Source: Agelas oroides (lineage: Eukaryota > Porifera > Demospongiae > Agelasida > Agelasidae). From it: a stretch of DNA of 64,000 bases. Positions 23,677 to 57,742 of this stretch are shown here, piece after piece. The stretch covers positions 7,227,763 through 7,291,762 of the forward strand of contig OX422198.1 in the NCBI GenBank assembly GCA_949130485.1, read 5' to 3'. The notes under the pieces are model-generated. The model was not told the origin of the DNA. It made no database searches and saw only the letters and a program-made list of their open reading frames with translations. The position numbers and the translations under genes are program-made. How positions within the stretch are numbered: position 1 is the first letter of the stretch; the number at the start of each line of letters is the position of its first letter.

Positions 23677-23879
23677 CTCGAGATCTCGAACCAGTCGCTC
23701 CACGTGTTCAAAGACCTATTGCGCATGCGCAGTTTTCTCCGTTCTTTTGCTAGCCAAGTGAAGATCAGGTGGAGGTGGGTGGTGAAGTTTACCATACTCT
23801 TATAAGACAATCCATCCGTCTTGTGGGCTTCAATGTTGATTTTGAGGTCGGACGGTTGTTCCTTTTCTCCCCAGTCGCC
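23677..23879. promoter_or_regulatory. Bidirectional promoter, CCT3 / RPL36
   Basis: 203 bp between divergent ATGs. It holds a perfect NRF1-type palindrome TGCGCATGCGCA at 23720-23731 and an E-box CACGTG at 23701-23706. A pyrimidine tract TTCCTTTTCTCCCCAG lies just before the RPL36 ATG and could be the TOP start of a ribosomal-protein mRNA or the acceptor of a 5' UTR intron. Confidence 0.65.
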
Positions 23880-25541
23880 ATGGCTCCGCAGTACGAGATG
23901 GCGGTGGGCCTGAAGAAAGGCCACAAGGTCACCAAACTAAGCCAGAAGCCCAGGCCGTCAAGAAGACGAGGGGTAAGGTGTGGGAAGAAGAAAAGCTTTA
24001 GAGGAAGGTGTTGGGGACTTGAAACCTTTATAGACCCCTTCTCCATGCGTGAGCTGGGTGGGGTCTGGGCACGAGACGATAAATCAAGGGTAGTCACTTA
24101 TGTGTAGTCTGTGAAGCATTTGCGCAAGATTCTTGGTGAAAATTGCGCTTGATTGATGGACAAAGCTCTTCATTGGTTGATTTACAGTGGTTCAAAGGAC
24201 AATTGGTAACTGTACCTCCTTAGTTACTTGATCACTTGATCCATTTTGTTCCTGTTCGCAAATGCTTCTACAGGCAATGGGCAAGTGACAACACATCCTG
24301 TATGAGATAGACAAATATCCATTTATTGATCAATAATTTATTTTCCCAGTACCTCAGTAAGCGTGTCAAGTTTGTTCGTGACGTGGTGAGGGAAGTGTGT
24401 GGACTGGCACCCTATGAGAAGAGGATGATAGAATTGCTCAAGGTCCAGAGAGACAAGAGGGCACTCAAGTTCGCAAAGAAGAGAGTAAGCTGTAGTGGAC
24501 AATACTGAAAGATGTTTTTACCCTCAGACTTACAAAAATGCACGGTGGGACCCTAACACTCCTAGTGGATCAACTCAAGCCTTGTGCCCATTGGTCTGTT
24601 TCTTGCAGTGAAAACTGGATAGGACCTGATTTACACTCAGGGGGGATAGGACAAGCTCAGAGTATCACTTGACTGCAAGGTCATTAATTGCATTCCTGAG
24701 CCAATTAAGTGCACTAAAACTGCATTTATCTTCCATGTTGATTTTGGTTTGGGGATCAATCCGGGTTCAATTTCTGTTTATCATCACAGATCTATTTGCA
24801 AGCTTCCATTGTCCAACTTTAGAATATGAATTTTGTGCACACAAGCTTGTCCTATCCCCCCTGATTTATACTCATTGTGGTAGACATTTGGCATAACACT
24901 CAAGCTCCTCTGTTAACAGTAGAGTAGGTCACCTTACCCTAATAGAGGGTGTGCATTTACGTCATCGCATCATAGCAACCGTTGCTATGCTGCCATCTTG
25001 ATAGGCAAAATGGACATTTTTTTAATGGGACTTGAGTACTAGCGCGTCAAACTTTCTGTGCTAGCAGTGATCCATCCTACAAGTAGCATTCCTTTCTTGT
25101 AACTGTCTTTACTAGATCTCTGCACATTATAAAGTTGAAGCTAAACGCATGCTCCGTACCTCGAAGCGAGCTCGTAGAACAGGCCTCACTGTACATTTTC
25201 CCTATTCATTGCCTCTCAAGATGGCGGCACATATACGGAAGTACGCGGAAATATGCAGAAATTGCCTACAGCTGACGTCACATGCACGCCCTCTATAGTG
25301 ATGTTCATAGCTATTTTGTAGCCAAAGATCAACAGCATGTTACCATAACATTTCAACACCCTTTGGTTCCACCATGTTACAATAAGTGACTTACCGTAAC
25401 ACGTGCCAGTCAGAGTCTGTGTCATGTATCATCACACTGATGTGGCAACCCTTCCTTCAGCTGGGAGGCCATCGCAGAGGGAAGAAGAAGAGAGAAGAGA
25501 TGCAGTTTGTGCTCCAGGCCATGCGCAAGGGACAACAGTAA
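23880..25541 (+). CDS. RPL36: 60S ribosomal protein eL36
   Basis: Structural protein of the large ribosomal subunit. Three exons (23880-23972, 24350-24484, 25461-25541) close in phase to 102 aa; the family is about 105. Matches include [51 protein letters not shown] and [18 protein letters not shown] candidate ATTAAA polyadenylation signal lies at about 25608. Intron 2 (24485-25460) contains a DNA transposon at 24638-24863 and no clear snoRNA. Confidence 0.97.
24629..24872. mobile_element. Non-autonomous DNA transposon with 20-bp perfect TIR
   Basis: The element 24638-24863 (226 bp) begins CAGGGGGGATAGGACAAGCT and ends with its exact inverse. Flanks ATTTACACT and ATTTATACT match at 8 of 9 positions. 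CAGGG ends with an 8-9 bp duplication suit hAT or MULE-like MITEs. No coding capacity. In RPL36 intron 2. Confidence 0.8.
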
Positions 25542-25724
25542 CTCTCTTCTTGCTCACTCTTTTGTACATGTCATCAAAATTTACCATCAAAAATTTGTCA
25601 TGATGTATATTAAATCGTGTGTACTAGAGCTGACCACACCTCTTCATTGCAGCTTAGTAACGCGTGTATATACAAATATGTCATGAATTTTCGCAGTCGA
25701 AAAACTACAACTTGTTCGACCGTC

Positions 25725-41255
<15,531 letters not shown>

Positions 41256-41397
41256 CTTGAGCATAACTTGAACTATATAGGTACACATAGCTAGTTGAGC
41301 CACGCCCATTATTATTTTTGCAGATTTGAACTTTGAACCTTTCTAATTGTCGGGTGATAACATCTCTACTCGGTCAAGTCGTTTTCTGCTGTCAGCC
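41256..41397. other. Short laminin / EFR3 intergenic spacer
   Basis: Only 142 bp separate the laminin stop and the EFR3 ATG on the same strand. It must hold the laminin 3' end and the EFR3 promoter or 5' UTR. No strong motif is seen. Confidence 0.5.
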
Positions 41398-44300
41398 ATG
41401 GCCTGTGGATGTTTCTGCTGCCGCAAGCCGCGTTACAAACGCCTGGTGGACAGCCTCTTTCCCGCCGACCCCCAGGACGCCTCCCCTGTCGCCTCGGATA
41501 TGGATAAGCTGCTCTACTTTGCTAAGTCTTCTCCCGATCATCTGGACAGGATAGGCGAGTACCTAGCCATGAGACTAAGGAGGAGCCTGCACAGAGAGAA
41601 ACGAGGGTAAGAGATGTGTGTGTGTGTGGCAAGGGAGGACTTGATTGCTCTGTAGAGCTGGGACGCAGTGGGACAAGGCAGGTGTGGGATGTGAAGTTCG
41701 TGGAGGTGACAAAACACTTTGTTCACTCATACAGTGGGGTCGGCCTAGCCTTGCAAGCCAGACTCGTTCCAATCCGTAGCACCGATTGCTTCCAGTATCC
41801 ACTTCCTCCACATACTAGCAGCAACTGTGGAACGGAATAAGTCTGGCTTGCGAAACTAGGTGTTAATCTAGTTTAAGGTCAGCAGTGACCTACTACATAC
41901 ACAGCTGTTTTCAGCTTTGTACCCTGTGGAATAGCTGCACCTTACCTTTCCTGTACTCCAGGCACACGTGTGTGGCACTGAAGATCACAGAGATGCTTCT
42001 CTCCGAGTGCGACCCACAGCGACTGCAACTGATAGCCAACAGCTATCTTGACATGCTGCACGTCATGCTGGAGTCTCCTCACACCGATATGCAAATCATG
42101 GCCACCAATTCGGTCCGTAACTTCATTCTCAACATACGTACACCACGTGCACACACACCACACACACACACCACACTCACACAACTTGCTGCTCACACAC
42201 ACACACACATACCACATACCACACTCACACACTCACAACCACACTCACACTGCTCACAGTTTGTGGTGTTTGTGGAGCAGGAAGAAGACGGGACACCGTA
42301 CCACAGACAGTATGACTTTCTGATCCACAGATTTGCAGCCATGAGCCTCGTCCCAAAGAACAGAGACTCACAGACATTTCACGAGTGAGGGCTTCTCTTC
42401 CTCCTCTCTCCCTCCCTTCTTCTTCCTGCCTTTCTCTCTCTCTCTCTCCTCCTCCCTTTTTCTTCCTGCCTTTCTCTCTCTCTCTCCTCCTCCCTCATCC
42501 CTCACTTCCCTCTCCTCCCCTCCCTCCTCCTTCTCCCCCATTTGCCTTCTTCACTTCCTTCCCCACCCCTCTCATTTGCCACTGGCTTTTTCGCCACCTC
42601 CTCTTCCTCCCTCCTTCCTCTTCCTCCCTCCTTCCTCTTCCTCCCTCTCCTTCCTCTTCCTCCCTCCTTCCTCTTCCTCTTCTTACTCCATGTTAAACTT
42701 ATATCTTGTGCTATAGGGTAAGGATGGCTGGTCTGAAGGGGCTGCGAGGTGTGATCAAGAAGACAGGAAGAGAAGAGGGCCTACAACTCAACATATGGGA
42801 CATCAACCACATGAACAAGATCGTACCTCCCTTTCTCTTCAACATGCAGGAGCATGCAGCTGCAATCGCTCATGGCACAAGGTATGTGTGCAGGTACACA
42901 ATGGTGGTATGTACCCACGTAGGGTAGTACAGCCACACAGGGTATCTATGGTATGTAGAGACTCAATAAGGTATGTGTTGCATCAACTTGCATGTATGGG
43001 GACAGCTGCCATAGATGTAACCATAGTAACAGCGTAGTGTCCATATTTGTGGTACATATCCTTATAAACTTGAAGTGGCTTTTCAGTTGGCACTGGAGAG
43101 AGGGTCCTCTTTATCAACTTGAAATTGGGAAACTTTTCAGTTGGCACTGGAGAGAGGGTCCTCTTTATCAACTTGAAATTGGGAAACTTTTCAGTTGGCA
43201 CTGGAGAGAGGGTCCTCTTTATCAACTTGAAATTGGGAAACTTTTCAGTTGGCACTGGAGAGAGGGTCCTCTTTATCAACTTGAAATTGGGAAACTTTTC
43301 AGTTGGCACTGGAGAGAGGGTCCTCTTTATCAACTTGAAATTGGGAAACTTTGCAACTCAAATGGTTCACTATTGTCCTGATGACGAGGACTGAAACATT
43401 TGACCAAAGTTTCTGATTTTCAGTGGTGAAAAGGAGCCCTCTTTTCAGAATGGCTGGAGCTACTGGAGCTACTGTTACTGGATGTATTTAGTCAGTGAAT
43501 CTTCCCCGAGGTTCTTTGCTGACATTTAGTCCAGCGAATCTTCCCCGAGGTTTTTTGCTGTCATTTAGTCAGTGAATCTTCCCCGAGGTTCTTTGCTGTC
43601 ATTTAGTCAGTGAATCTTCCCCGAGGTTCCTTTGCTGTCATTTAGTCAGTGAATCTTCCCCGAGGTTCTTTGCTGTCATTTAGTCAGTGAATCTTCCCTG
43701 AGGTTCTTTGCTGTCATTTAGTCAGTGGAATCCTTCCCCGAGGTTCTTTGCTGTCATGTTTGGCCAATTTGAGAGAATTGTTTTCCTGATCTTCCGTTCT
43801 AGTGAGACCCTGTCAGCAGGAGAGGGGGAACTGGCAGAGTATGCGGAGGAGGGACTGAAGGAGCTGATACCAATGCGCTGGCCTCGCCCACATTGACAGT
43901 GGTCATCAAGCCAGTTCTCCAGTTAGTGGCTCTCTCTCACACACACACACACAGCTCCTTTTGTTACTTGTCCCACGGACTGACGTTACCTCCACTGTCA
44001 CACGGGACTGACGTTACCTCCACTGTAGGCACTTTGATCTGAACCACTCTGGACCAAGCAGAAGGACTTGCCGCCGATGCCTTTGTGACAATCGTTGAAA
44101 CCATGCAGGTGATCTTTCTCATTCTCTAGCTAGATATGGGAATGAGGCTGAAAACATGCAGGACTGACTTCTTCCTCCCTCTCTCCTTCCCTACCCTCCT
44201 TTCCCTCCTCCCCCCCCCCCCCCCCCCCCCCTCCTTACCATCAGAAACAAAACCGTTACAAGGCCATACAGGCGCTGGTAGACCATCTGGATGCCAAGTC

Positions 44301-47300
44301 GAGCAAATCTTGTGACCTCAAGCAGGGTATTCTGGACACTCTGTCTCGGTGCGTGGCCGTGGCTGCCGATGGCTCCTCGGTAAGTTGGACAGTAGCAAAA
44401 GTGCTTTCTGGTTTGAACAAGAATAGACCGAGGCCACATGGAATGCACTCAAAGTCGTCCATTTAGCCACTCTCAGCTAACCGTGTTTCCAGGCCATGGC
44501 ATGAGGCTAACCCTGCAGTATGGGAATGAGGCTAATCCCTCAGTATGGGAATGAGGCTAATCCATTATGGGAATGAGGTTGTACTCTCCACTTACAGGTC
44601 CGTCTGTGTTGGATGTCTTTAGAACACTAGTCAAACATCTTCGCATCTCCATTGAAAACTTACAAACTACAGAGGTACCGTCTGCACACACAAACCTACA
44701 CGTAGATTTGGTCCCTCTCCTCTCCTCTCTTTTCTCCTCCCCTCACAAAAACCATCATCTTGTAGAAGACACTCCAATTTACTGGTAAATGCAGAGTTAT
44801 AAACCTGTGACCCACATACCTAATACTGTGCATTTGTCACCAAGCTGCAAATAGAGATTTTACATGAGGTTAATTCCACAAAGGTCTGTAATCTTGTAGT
44901 TTGGTGGCTAATGTGCAGTATAAGTACTGGCCGGGTCAAAATAAACAGTATTCTACCAGTTAAACTGACTTTTACAAGNNNNNNNNNNNNNNNNNNNNNN
45001 NNNNNNNNNNNNNNNNNNNNNNNNNNNNNNNNNNNNNNNNNNNNNNNNNNNNNNNNNNNNNNNNNNNNNNNNNNNNNNNNNNNNNNNNNNNNNNNNNNNN
45101 NNNNNNNNNNNNNNNNNNNNNNNNNNNNNNNNNNNNNNNNNNNNNNNNNNNNNNNNNNNNNNNNNNNNNNNNNNNNNNAAAGACAGCTGCCTAGTGTGGT
45201 ACTTGTATATGTCTGGCTCCCTTGAGTCAGACTACCAAGTGTTATAGAAAAGAGGGAGGAGAGGGGGAGGAGAGGAAAAGAGAGGAGAGGAGAGAAGAGG
45301 CAGGATGGTAGCTCACGTTATACCCCTAGTCCTCACTGCACAGCTATAAGTATTGGCTCCCTCCCTACCTTCCTTCCTCCCTCCCTCTCTCCCTCCCTCC
45401 CATCCTCCTCTCCCTCCCTCCCTCCCTCCCTCCCTCCCTCCCTCCCTCCCTCCCTCCCTCCCTCCCTCCCTCCCTCCCTCCCTCCCTCCCTCCCTCCCAT
45501 CCTCCTCTCCCTCCCTCCCTCCCTCCCTCCCTCCCTCCCTCCCTCCCTCCCTCCCTCCCTCCCACCCTCCAGTCCTCTTCTCTCAAGTTCTCTCGTAAAG
45601 TGTCTGAGGGCAGTCGCTGACACCTACCACCCTGCCGTACTGGAGACGACTTTCCCAGAGGCTCTATTCACATCACTCATCCAGCTGCTCAAAATCAAAG
45701 ACGCAAGTACGTATTAGACTCGTCCCCAGGCATTCCCAAGAGACAGAAAGCTGGACAGAGCCTGGGAATGAGGCTAAATATTCTTTGTGATAAGCAATTG
45801 CTGGAGGTAGGGTAGACGTACTATACCTGAACCTGAGTACATGGGTAGGGGTAGACATGGCTACCATTTTTGCCTACTGAAAGCAATCAAAATCATTTTA
45901 TGGTCTTGAGGCTGGGAGCATGTCCTATTACATCCTTGTGATGTCATTCTATGTTCTTGCTAGACACACAGCTGGACGTCTCAATTCTCTGGCACCAGTT
46001 GATTGACCACTCCCACAATAAGGAGAAGATGCCCTTCAACACGTGAGATTCTATTGGTTAAAAATCATGTTACCATAGTTAACACGAAGTGAGCTACCAG
46101 CATTTGGTTAGTTAGGTCATGTGATCTTCGACTCTCTTTTGATTGGTTGGTTAGGTCATGTGCCCTAAACTATCATTTGATTGGTTAGTTAGGTCATGTG
46201 CCCTAAACTATCATTTGATTGGTTAGTTTGGTCATGTGACTTAAATTAACTAGCATCTCATCTCACTTTGCAGGACGTGGAAAAGTTTGGAGTCGTGTGA
46301 CCTTACCCTCGGCAAGGTCTCACAGCGGTTCTTAAACAAGACAAGATCCTCCCTCTACACCCACCTTTACGACCACGCTCTGGCCCTCTCAATGAGAGAT
46401 GAAAATCTGAAGGCATTTTACCAGCTGCTCTTTCTTCTCACTCTCGAGTTCTCCCACCCTGGTGTCACTGACATGGTCTGCTACCTGAGCCAGCTTCAAG
46501 ACCTGGCACAAGCGTATTCAGTGGACATGTCCACCCGCCATCGCATTGTCTTACATGTTACCGCAGCTGGTATACTCTACCTGATAGCTAAAATGACCTC
46601 CAATCAGGCGCTACAGGACCACATCCTAGAAGTGATCAATCGCCGACAGAACTCTGCTCCCGAACTTCTCCCGGACTCCTTCTTCGCTCCGGAGGTGTCG
46701 GATGGACCAGAGACCAGTCTGGAAAACCTTGATCCCAAGCTGCTGTTTCAGCTCAAGGAGAGAGGCCTTCTTGAGCCTCCCCCAGAGCAAAAGAAAGGTG
46801 GGCAAGAGCTTTGAAAGAGCTACAGTAGCTCTGACACAAACAGAAAGTAGCCTCGTTCCCAAGCGTCAGAAAGCTCAGTGTGGCGTTCTGGGAATGAGTT
46901 AACCATTTTTATAGCACTCAATCCAAATGGTATGATATTTTGTTCCGTAGGATTGTTTCGGGAGTTTTCTCGAGACTATTCTGCTTCACAAGAACTAACA
47001 CAGCACTTCTCTGTGTCACTGGATTATGGACCAGATTCACCGGTTAGTCGGCATTGCTTTCCAGTTCAACAGAGACTTATTCCCTCTCCCCCCCCATCTC
47101 TCTCTCTCCCTCTCCTTCTAGTTGAGTGTGGATCAAATAAATTTCCACAGCTTCAAAGAAAAAGTTGGTGAGTGCAGCCACTCAGCATAGAGGGTTGTGA
47201 ATGCATATTCATTTGTATACCTCAGTAAACTTAATTTGTATACCTCAATGTTCTTCATTCTCTTCTCAGAGATGATGTCATCTGGGGGTACACAGCCGAG

Positions 47301-47757
47301 AGGGAGAGGGAGTTCGAGGGGAGAGCGTCCAGCCCCTGGTGACACCCTTGCACCCACTTTTGAGGAGATGGTGGGACGATCCTCCATGCATGAAACTGGA
47401 CTTGCTGGCATTGCTGACATACTCAATACGACCAGGTCAGAGAGAGCATGTCTTACGTCGAGCTTATGTGAACACAAACAAGACAATGAATGGGTGATGC
47501 CTTGGGCTACCTTAATGGGGGGGGGTGGTTTCTTGATTACTAGGGACACACACTGGTCTGGCAAGTGACTCACGCTGGGAGCTTGTAGCCTCGTTCCCAG
47601 CCTCTCTTGACTTCTTCACAATCATTTTACAATCACACGCACGCACGCACACACACACACACACCACACACACACACACAGTCCCAGTGACCTAAACGTC
47701 CCACCAGAGAAGGTATCAGACTCAGCCTATGACATCGAACTTCCCGTTCTGCACTAG
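41398..47757 (+). CDS. EFR3: EFR3 plasma-membrane anchor of the PI4KA complex
   Basis: EFR3 is a palmitoylated armadillo-like protein that recruits TTC7 and PI4-kinase III alpha to the plasma membrane. The N-terminus MACGCFCCRKPRYKRLVDSL has the Cys cluster for palmitoylation and the basic patch. Further matches: LDRIGEYLAMRL, YHRQYDFLIHRFAAM, MAGLKGLRGVIKKT, NIWDINHMNKIVPPFLFNM, YKAIQALVDHLDAKS, YTHLYDHALALSMRDEN, PELLPDSFFAPE. Exons: 41398-41606, 41962-42112, 42260-42384, 42717-42881, 43803-43921, 44029-44108, 44245-44379, 44598-44674, gap, 45573-45706, 45964-46042, 46274-46797, 46951-47042, 47122-47167, 47270-47435, 47682-47757. At least one exon must be missing in or beside the N gap. Frame breaks are inferred in exons 43803-43921 and 44029-44108 and at the 44379/44598 junction. 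Sequencing error near the gap is likelier than a dead gene, because the rest is intact. Confidence 0.92.
41739..41860. mobile_element. MITE of the TAGTCTCGCAAGCCAGAC type
   Basis: Left end TAGCCTTGCAAGCCAGACTC, right end GTCTGGCTTGCGAAACTA, about 120 bp, in EFR3 intron 1. Same termini as the 624-bp element at 5750-6373. Confidence 0.75.
43082..43352. repeat. 54-bp minisatellite, 5 copies
   Basis: Unit TTTTCAGTTGGCACTGGAGA and onward, nearly identical copies, in EFR3 intron 4. Eighteen codons long, hence spurious frames. Confidence 0.95.
43486..43757. repeat. 38-bp minisatellite, about 7 copies
   Basis: Unit ATTTAGTCAGTGAATCTTCC followed by CCGAGGTTCTTTGCTGTC, with single-base length variants, ending about 45 bp before an EFR3 exon. 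Confidence 0.95.
43979..44026. repeat. Duplicated 3' intron end in EFR3
   Basis: GACTGACGTTACCTCCACTGT occurs at about 43979 and again at about 44006. Only the second copy is followed by AG and the exon at 44029. Confidence 0.85.
44496..44580. repeat. Tandem half-termini (TATGGGAATGAGGCTAATCC)
   Basis: Three to four copies of the MITE right terminus GGGAATGAGGCTAA in EFR3 intron 7. Confidence 0.75.
44979..45178. other. Assembly gap (200 N)
   Basis: Run of N inside EFR3. The size of 200 is probably a placeholder. The EFR3 segment between the RISIENLQTTE exon and the SSLVKCLRAVADTYHP exon is missing. Confidence 0.99.
45357..45571. repeat. (CCCT)n microsatellite abutting an EFR3 acceptor
   Basis: CCCT repeats with two CCCATCCTCCT interruptions run into CACCCTCCAG at the acceptor of the exon at 45573. 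Confidence 0.95.
45715..45776. mobile_element. Hairpin MITE copy
   Basis: TAGACTCGTCCCCAGGC and GCCTGGGAATGAGGCTA ends, 62 bp, 8 bases after the donor of an EFR3 exon. Confidence 0.75.
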
Positions 47758-47866
47758 GAACACCAGAAGAGGGCAACCTACAGGTCGAGACTTTGCCATA
47801 GAAAAAACTATGTTGTGTACATTTCGTCACTTTTACTTTTGTACATTTTTATAAACACCGCACACA

Positions 47867-47925
47867 GAGAATACATAGCCTCGTTCCCAGGCCCCACCCA
47901 GCTGGGAACGAGGCTAGAGAATACA
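47867..47925. mobile_element. 41-bp MITE with perfect 9-bp target duplication
   Basis: The element 47876-47916 begins TAGCCTCGTTCCCAG and ends CTGGGAACGAGGCTA with an 11-bp middle. GAGAATACA flanks it exactly on both sides (47867-47875 and 47917-47925). Confidence 0.9.
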
Positions 47926-48665
47926 CACACCAGTATCCATTTGCATTAGTGCATGGCCCGTGTCAATTTAATCAGAGGCGGGCTGAACTCCAGTGCAATT
48001 GTGTATTATGTCACTTTTTACATTTTATGAGTGGTTTGGCCTTAATGATATTCATAGTGTGTCAATTAAGAGTGGGTGTGGCCATTAGGTAATAGTAATA
48101 TGCTTGCACATTAGAATTTGAGTCGTGATTTAAGAATTAAATATAAACATTGACCCCAGCCATGTCCCCACTCCAGAAGTTGCCTTCCTACTTTTTGTGT
48201 TCACAATGATATCAATTAAGAGTGGGTGTGGTCCATTAGGTAATAATTAGTAATGTACTTGCACATTTGTAGGTGAAGAATAGAATTTGAGTCATGTGAT
48301 TTAAGGATTAAACATGCCAGTCATGTCCCCACTCCTTCGGAAGTTGCCAATGAGCATATAAAAGTGGCCATTCTAAAAAATTGTGCTTGAGATCCTGGAC
48401 GCTGTAAATAAACCATTTGTGTTTTGCTGAATTTCACTGAACTGAAGGCTTTTAGATTGTCTGTTCTCTTTTGTGGAATCTAGAATTGGGCATGAATCAG
48501 GCAGTTTTAGCAAGAACAGCATCTCCAGAGCTAGATGCCCAATGATATCAAGAATTGCAAGAACACCCTCCCTGTTCTTACCGTTTGTGTGCACAATAAC
48601 ACACGGAGCAGAATTAAGAACTACTCTGCTCCCGTGTGTTATTGTGGTCGCAAATGGAAGGTAAA

Positions 48666-48772
48666 AATGGGGAGGTCTGGGAATGAGGCTACATGGGGAG
48701 GTCGGGAATGAGGCTACATGGGGAGGTCTGGGAATGAGGCTACATGGGGAGGTCTGGGAATGAGGCTACATC
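48666..48772. repeat. 26-bp tandem array of a MITE terminus
   Basis: Four units GGGGAGGTCTGGGAATGAGGCTACAT, each ending in the family terminus GGGAATGAGGCTA. Confidence 0.9.
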
Positions 48773-48923
48773 TGTTACTTGACCTGTATTCATATAAGGA
48801 TACAGAAGGATATAGATCGATTGAAAAATGTGATGAAATAGTCTCGTTCCCATGCAGTACAGGAATGAGACTAACAAAGTGATGCTGATATAAAAGTACT
48901 GTACCAGCTCTGTGTACAATGTA

Positions 48924-53057
<4,134 letters not shown>

Positions 53058-53202
53058 CACTAGCTGCGCTTTCAGGTGGCTTTTGTCTCGTCCAAATCTC
53101 CAATTAAAGCGCACATCCTGTTCTGTGGGCGCGGCTAACCCCAACCCCACCCACACGAGACGTAGTACACGAGAATGGAGCTTGCTTGATCGAGCAGGTA
53201 GC
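53058..53202. promoter_or_regulatory. Bidirectional promoter, SLC30A5 / MSTO1
   Basis: 145 bp between the ATGs. It holds an inverted-ETS-like ACATCCTGT, GGGCGCGGC and CCCCACCCACAC (Sp/KLF-like). No TATA box. Confidence 0.55.
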
Positions 53203-57465
<4,263 letters not shown>

Positions 57466-57742
57466 CTGGGAGCATGACCTATCTGTTGTACCGGTCATGT
57501 AGGACAGGCACATTGTGTTGACCACCCATCATGTATAATGTAGCCCCACCTTAGCCTCGTACCCAGGCTCCTCCCATTATCACTACCACCATTTCCCATC
57601 ATCTGCCTCCCCCTTTACACCCCCCATCACCGTCACACCCCTCCCCATCACACCCTAGTGACCAGATTATCAGATAATGATAATGAAATAATGCAGGCTA
57701 TGTGGTATATAATTGTGTGTGTGCTTGGTGTGTGGTGTGTGT
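57466..57742. other. Convergent spacer MSTO1 / NSA2
   Basis: Shared 3' region with a half MITE terminus (TAGCCTCGTACCCAGGC at about 57554) and AT-rich AGATAATGATAATGAAATAATG near 57673. No gene is seen. Confidence 0.5.

Larger units (their letters stand above)
47758..48923. other. Convergent intergenic region EFR3 / SLC30A5
   Basis: Contains the 41-bp MITE at 47876-47916, a direct duplication of about 120-140 bp (48050-48190 and 48205-48350, sharing TCAATTAAGAGTGGGTGTGG and CATGTCCCCACTCC), a 26-bp array at 48666-48772 and a hairpin at 48848-48884. No gene is recognised; 3' UTRs of both neighbours are expected here. Confidence 0.7.

Noticed and set aside
23973-25460. snoRNA hosted in RPL36 introns
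   Set aside because: Ribosomal-protein introns often host snoRNAs, but no paired C/D boxes with terminal stem or H/ACA pair could be found by eye.
42983-43394. Repeat protein KLGNFSVGTGERVLFIN
   Set aside because: An 18-codon artefact of the 54-bp minisatellite within an EFR3 intron.
41398-47757. EFR3 as a pseudogene
   Set aside because: Frame breaks cluster beside the assembly gap while splice sites and all other exons are intact.
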